Source: Fratercula arctica
Taxonomy: Eukaryota; Chordata; Aves; Charadriiformes; Alcidae
Direction: 5' to 3'
Length of the DNA stretch: 64,000 bases
Assembly (NCBI GenBank): GCA_947846985.1
Contig: CANTUZ010000001.1
Coordinates: forward strand, 31,024,727 to 31,088,726
This document shows, piece after piece, positions 62,260-64,000 of the stretch. A model generated the notes under the pieces. It was not told the DNA's origin and made no database searches. It was given only the letters and a program-made list of their open reading frames with translations. A program made the position numbers and the translations under genes. The number at the start of each line of letters is the position of its first letter. Position 1 is the first letter of the stretch.

Positions 62260-63554
62260 CTAAAAAGAAAACAAAAAAAAAAAACCCAAACCAAGAATGA
62301 AATTCAGTTGTTTCTTCAGAATTACTTGGGACGTGATTATATATTGTAAAAAATTTGTAATGGCACAAGGCATAGAAGTACACTATTCTAAATAAAACAA
62401 ACCCCTCATTTAAAAATAAACACGTAATTCTGAGTTGCTTCAGCAATTATTGCTCAATCTCGCACATCTTAAGAAACTCATTCCACCTGTTCACTCAAGT
62501 TCTCCTTCCTTCTGTACCCTCACTTTGTCTGTTTCCATCCTGAGGGCGGGCAGATGGACCGCGTCGCATCGGGATCTCATCTCGCTGCCAGGCAGATGCT
62601 GTGGGCTCAGCAGCTCCCGCATCCCAGCGCCGGCCTGCCCAGGAAATGCCTTTTCCCCCCGTGACACACACTAACCCAACTGGACCTGAGACAGAACATC
62701 CCTTCTTCGCCTCTGCCACAAGTAAGCACTGCAGCATTCCCCCTGCCCTAAAATAAACGAGAGGTGCCTGGATCCGTACTCGTACCTATCTTGATGAGCA
62801 AGCGCTTGCCAGGTAAGAATTTTTAATGGGCAAATCCACTCAGCTCCAGAGCTGAGATTCCACCAGAGAGTGAGAATGCCCAGTCAGACCAAGTGTGTTC
62901 CTTTCTCGGGAGTGGAAAATACGACTCAGATGTGGGGATGGGGCCGTTTTGCCTATCATGAGCTAGATTTGAGTTTCATTTGAAAAACAGAAAAGCGATC
63001 CCCTAAAATCTGAAAGAAATGCTGATCCACAGTAGAAGAAAAAGCCGTCTCAGGCATTTTAGTATAAAAGACAGAAAAGCAACATACAAAATTACGTACA
63101 ATTTTCCTGTGTACAATTATTTTCCTTGACTATACCATAATCACCTAAAAAGGTGTTCCGGTCACCTAAAAGCTGCTGCTAATTACTAGTGATTTCCATC
63201 TGCAAGCTCTCAGCTAAGGGTCTGTCATTACAGCAAACGGGGAAGCCTTGGCAAGCATTTCATTCCATTTCAAGAATTCCAGTGTTTAGGAAGAACGCGT
63301 TGTGCTCATTTTCTTACTCACGTGTAATATAGCATCTTCTATGCTGCTACGCCATTTAACATCCTCAAAAAGGCTTTTCAGGATTTCCATTTTATAATCC
63401 GCATTTTCAAGATTAAACGCAGCAAGTACAAAAAAACCTAAGCAAGTTACCGAAGTGACATCAGAGTTGAGCAATGTTTTTATCTGAGTGGGCACAAACT
63501 GTTTTACCCAAGGCACTCACTGCTGTGCAGTTAATGAAAATAAATAATACTCAC
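62260..63554 (-). other. RB1: RB1 intron 26
   Basis: 1295 bases, GT-AG on the - strand. A more G+C-rich patch lies at about 62530-62700. An exon-like open segment lies at 63322-63437, listed separately. No repeat family recognised. Confidence 0.9.
63322..63437 (-). other. Exon-like open segment inside RB1 intron 26
   Basis: On the - strand a TGCTTAG acceptor-like site at 63438-63444 is followed by 116 bases open in the phase that RB1 exon 26 would supply, then a consensus donor CAC|GTGAGTAAG. It would encode FFVLAAFNLENADYKMEILK, then SLFEDVKWRSSIEDAILH. The frame stays open on both sides (whole frame 63286-63516). Three CpGs persist in an AT-rich setting. Skipping from here to exon 27 would shift the RB1 frame, so as an RB1 exon it would change the C-terminus. 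I do not recognise the protein sequence; chance remains possible. Confidence 0.3.
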
Positions 63555-63604
63555 TCATTTCTGCAAGCTTTTGTTGGAACTTGGACTCCTGGGGTAGGTG
63601 TTTG
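63555..63604 (-). CDS. RB1: RB1 exon 26
   Basis: 50 bases on the - strand, the size I recall for human RB1 exon 26. Acceptor CTCTCTTGCAG, donor AAATGA|GTGAGT. Encodes (S)KHLPQESKFQQKLAEM, entering in phase 2 and leaving in phase 1, continuing exactly into exon 27. It belongs to the extreme C-terminus, after the region that binds E2F-DP. Exon 25, which holds the nuclear localisation signal in mammals, is not in the window. Confidence 0.96.
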
Positions 63605-64000
63605 CTGCAAGAGAGAAAGCATACAATTAAGCGGAAGTTAAAAAAAATAAACCCTTTTTTATCCTCATAACCTAACTTTAAATCAAGGTTAGTTCATTCC
63701 ACTGCTATCGCCTTCTCTTACAAAGATACACACTCTTTTTTCATGCGCACTAAACTCAAGAGTTGCTTGATTTCTATGTTTTCATGATTTCATGTGTCTA
63801 AAAAATTTGGAGTTTGTTTTTTAAAAGACTAAAGACAACAGCATGGTTTAGATCTCAGGAGAAACACTGGGCTGCTGGATGTATTGGCACTGAATAAATC
63901 CTTCCTTCTGACATCAAAGCATCTAATTGAGAAGTATTATGCTACCATCTCATTCACAAATTAACAGAAGTTAGGATGTCAGGATGAAGTTTGGATGAAA
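63605..64000 (-). other. RB1: RB1 intron 25, partial
   Basis: 396 bases up to the right edge, AT-rich. I looked for exon 25 (the ESFGTSEKFQ region) on the - strand and did not find it, so this intron runs off the window. Confidence 0.85.

Noticed and set aside
62186..62446. 86-codon - strand frame as a separate small gene
   Set aside because: Only its last 24 residues are real: they are RB1 exon 27. The part upstream of the TTTTTAG acceptor is intron.

Overview
The window looks like bird genomic DNA. It carries many truncated CR1 non-LTR retrotransposons, several ending in the ATTCTATG-type 3' tail typical of CR1 in birds. It also holds the 3' end of RB1 lying tail to tail with RCBTB2, the gene order known from human 13q14 (RB1, then RCBTB2 on the opposite strand). 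No bacterial, plasmid or phage feature is present. I cannot name the species.

Layout. (1) Positions 1 to about 21,000: gene-poor intergenic DNA with AT-rich unique sequence, four younger CR1 pieces (8647, 12568, 14872, 20614) and two older, diverged CR1/L3-like relics (about 15340 and 18770). The upstream neighbour expected from mammalian synteny, CYSLTR2, is not visible. (2) About 21,030-21,960: one CpG island with a probable non-coding first exon ending at 21490 on a good splice donor. (3) 21,491-54,433: RCBTB2 on the + strand. I rebuilt 12 coding exons (30693-54433) from reading frame, splice sites and recognised protein sequence. They join without a break into 551 residues: a short N-terminal leader, an RCC1-type beta-propeller, a BTB domain and a C-terminal BACK-like helical region. 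(4) About 54,434-60,250: RCBTB2 3' UTR and the spacer between the convergent genes, with one CR1 at 56573-57042. (5) About 60,250-63,604: 3' UTR and last two coding exons (26 and 27) of RB1 on the - strand. RB1 exon 25 and everything upstream lie beyond the right edge.

The two genes share no obvious pathway. RB1 is the retinoblastoma tumour suppressor that restrains E2F. RCBTB2 is an RCC1/BTB protein, probably a CUL3-type substrate adaptor (inference from the family). Their closeness is conserved synteny.

No wholly new system is evident. The best leads are an in-phase candidate alternative last exon in RCBTB2 intron 11 (50391-50554), an exon-like open segment with a consensus donor inside RB1 intron 26 (63322-63437), a CR1 copy ending about 14 bases from the RCBTB2 exon 4 splice acceptor, an upstream reading frame overlapping the RCBTB2 start, a G-quadruplex motif in the CpG island and a paired STAT-like palindrome at 13859-13883.
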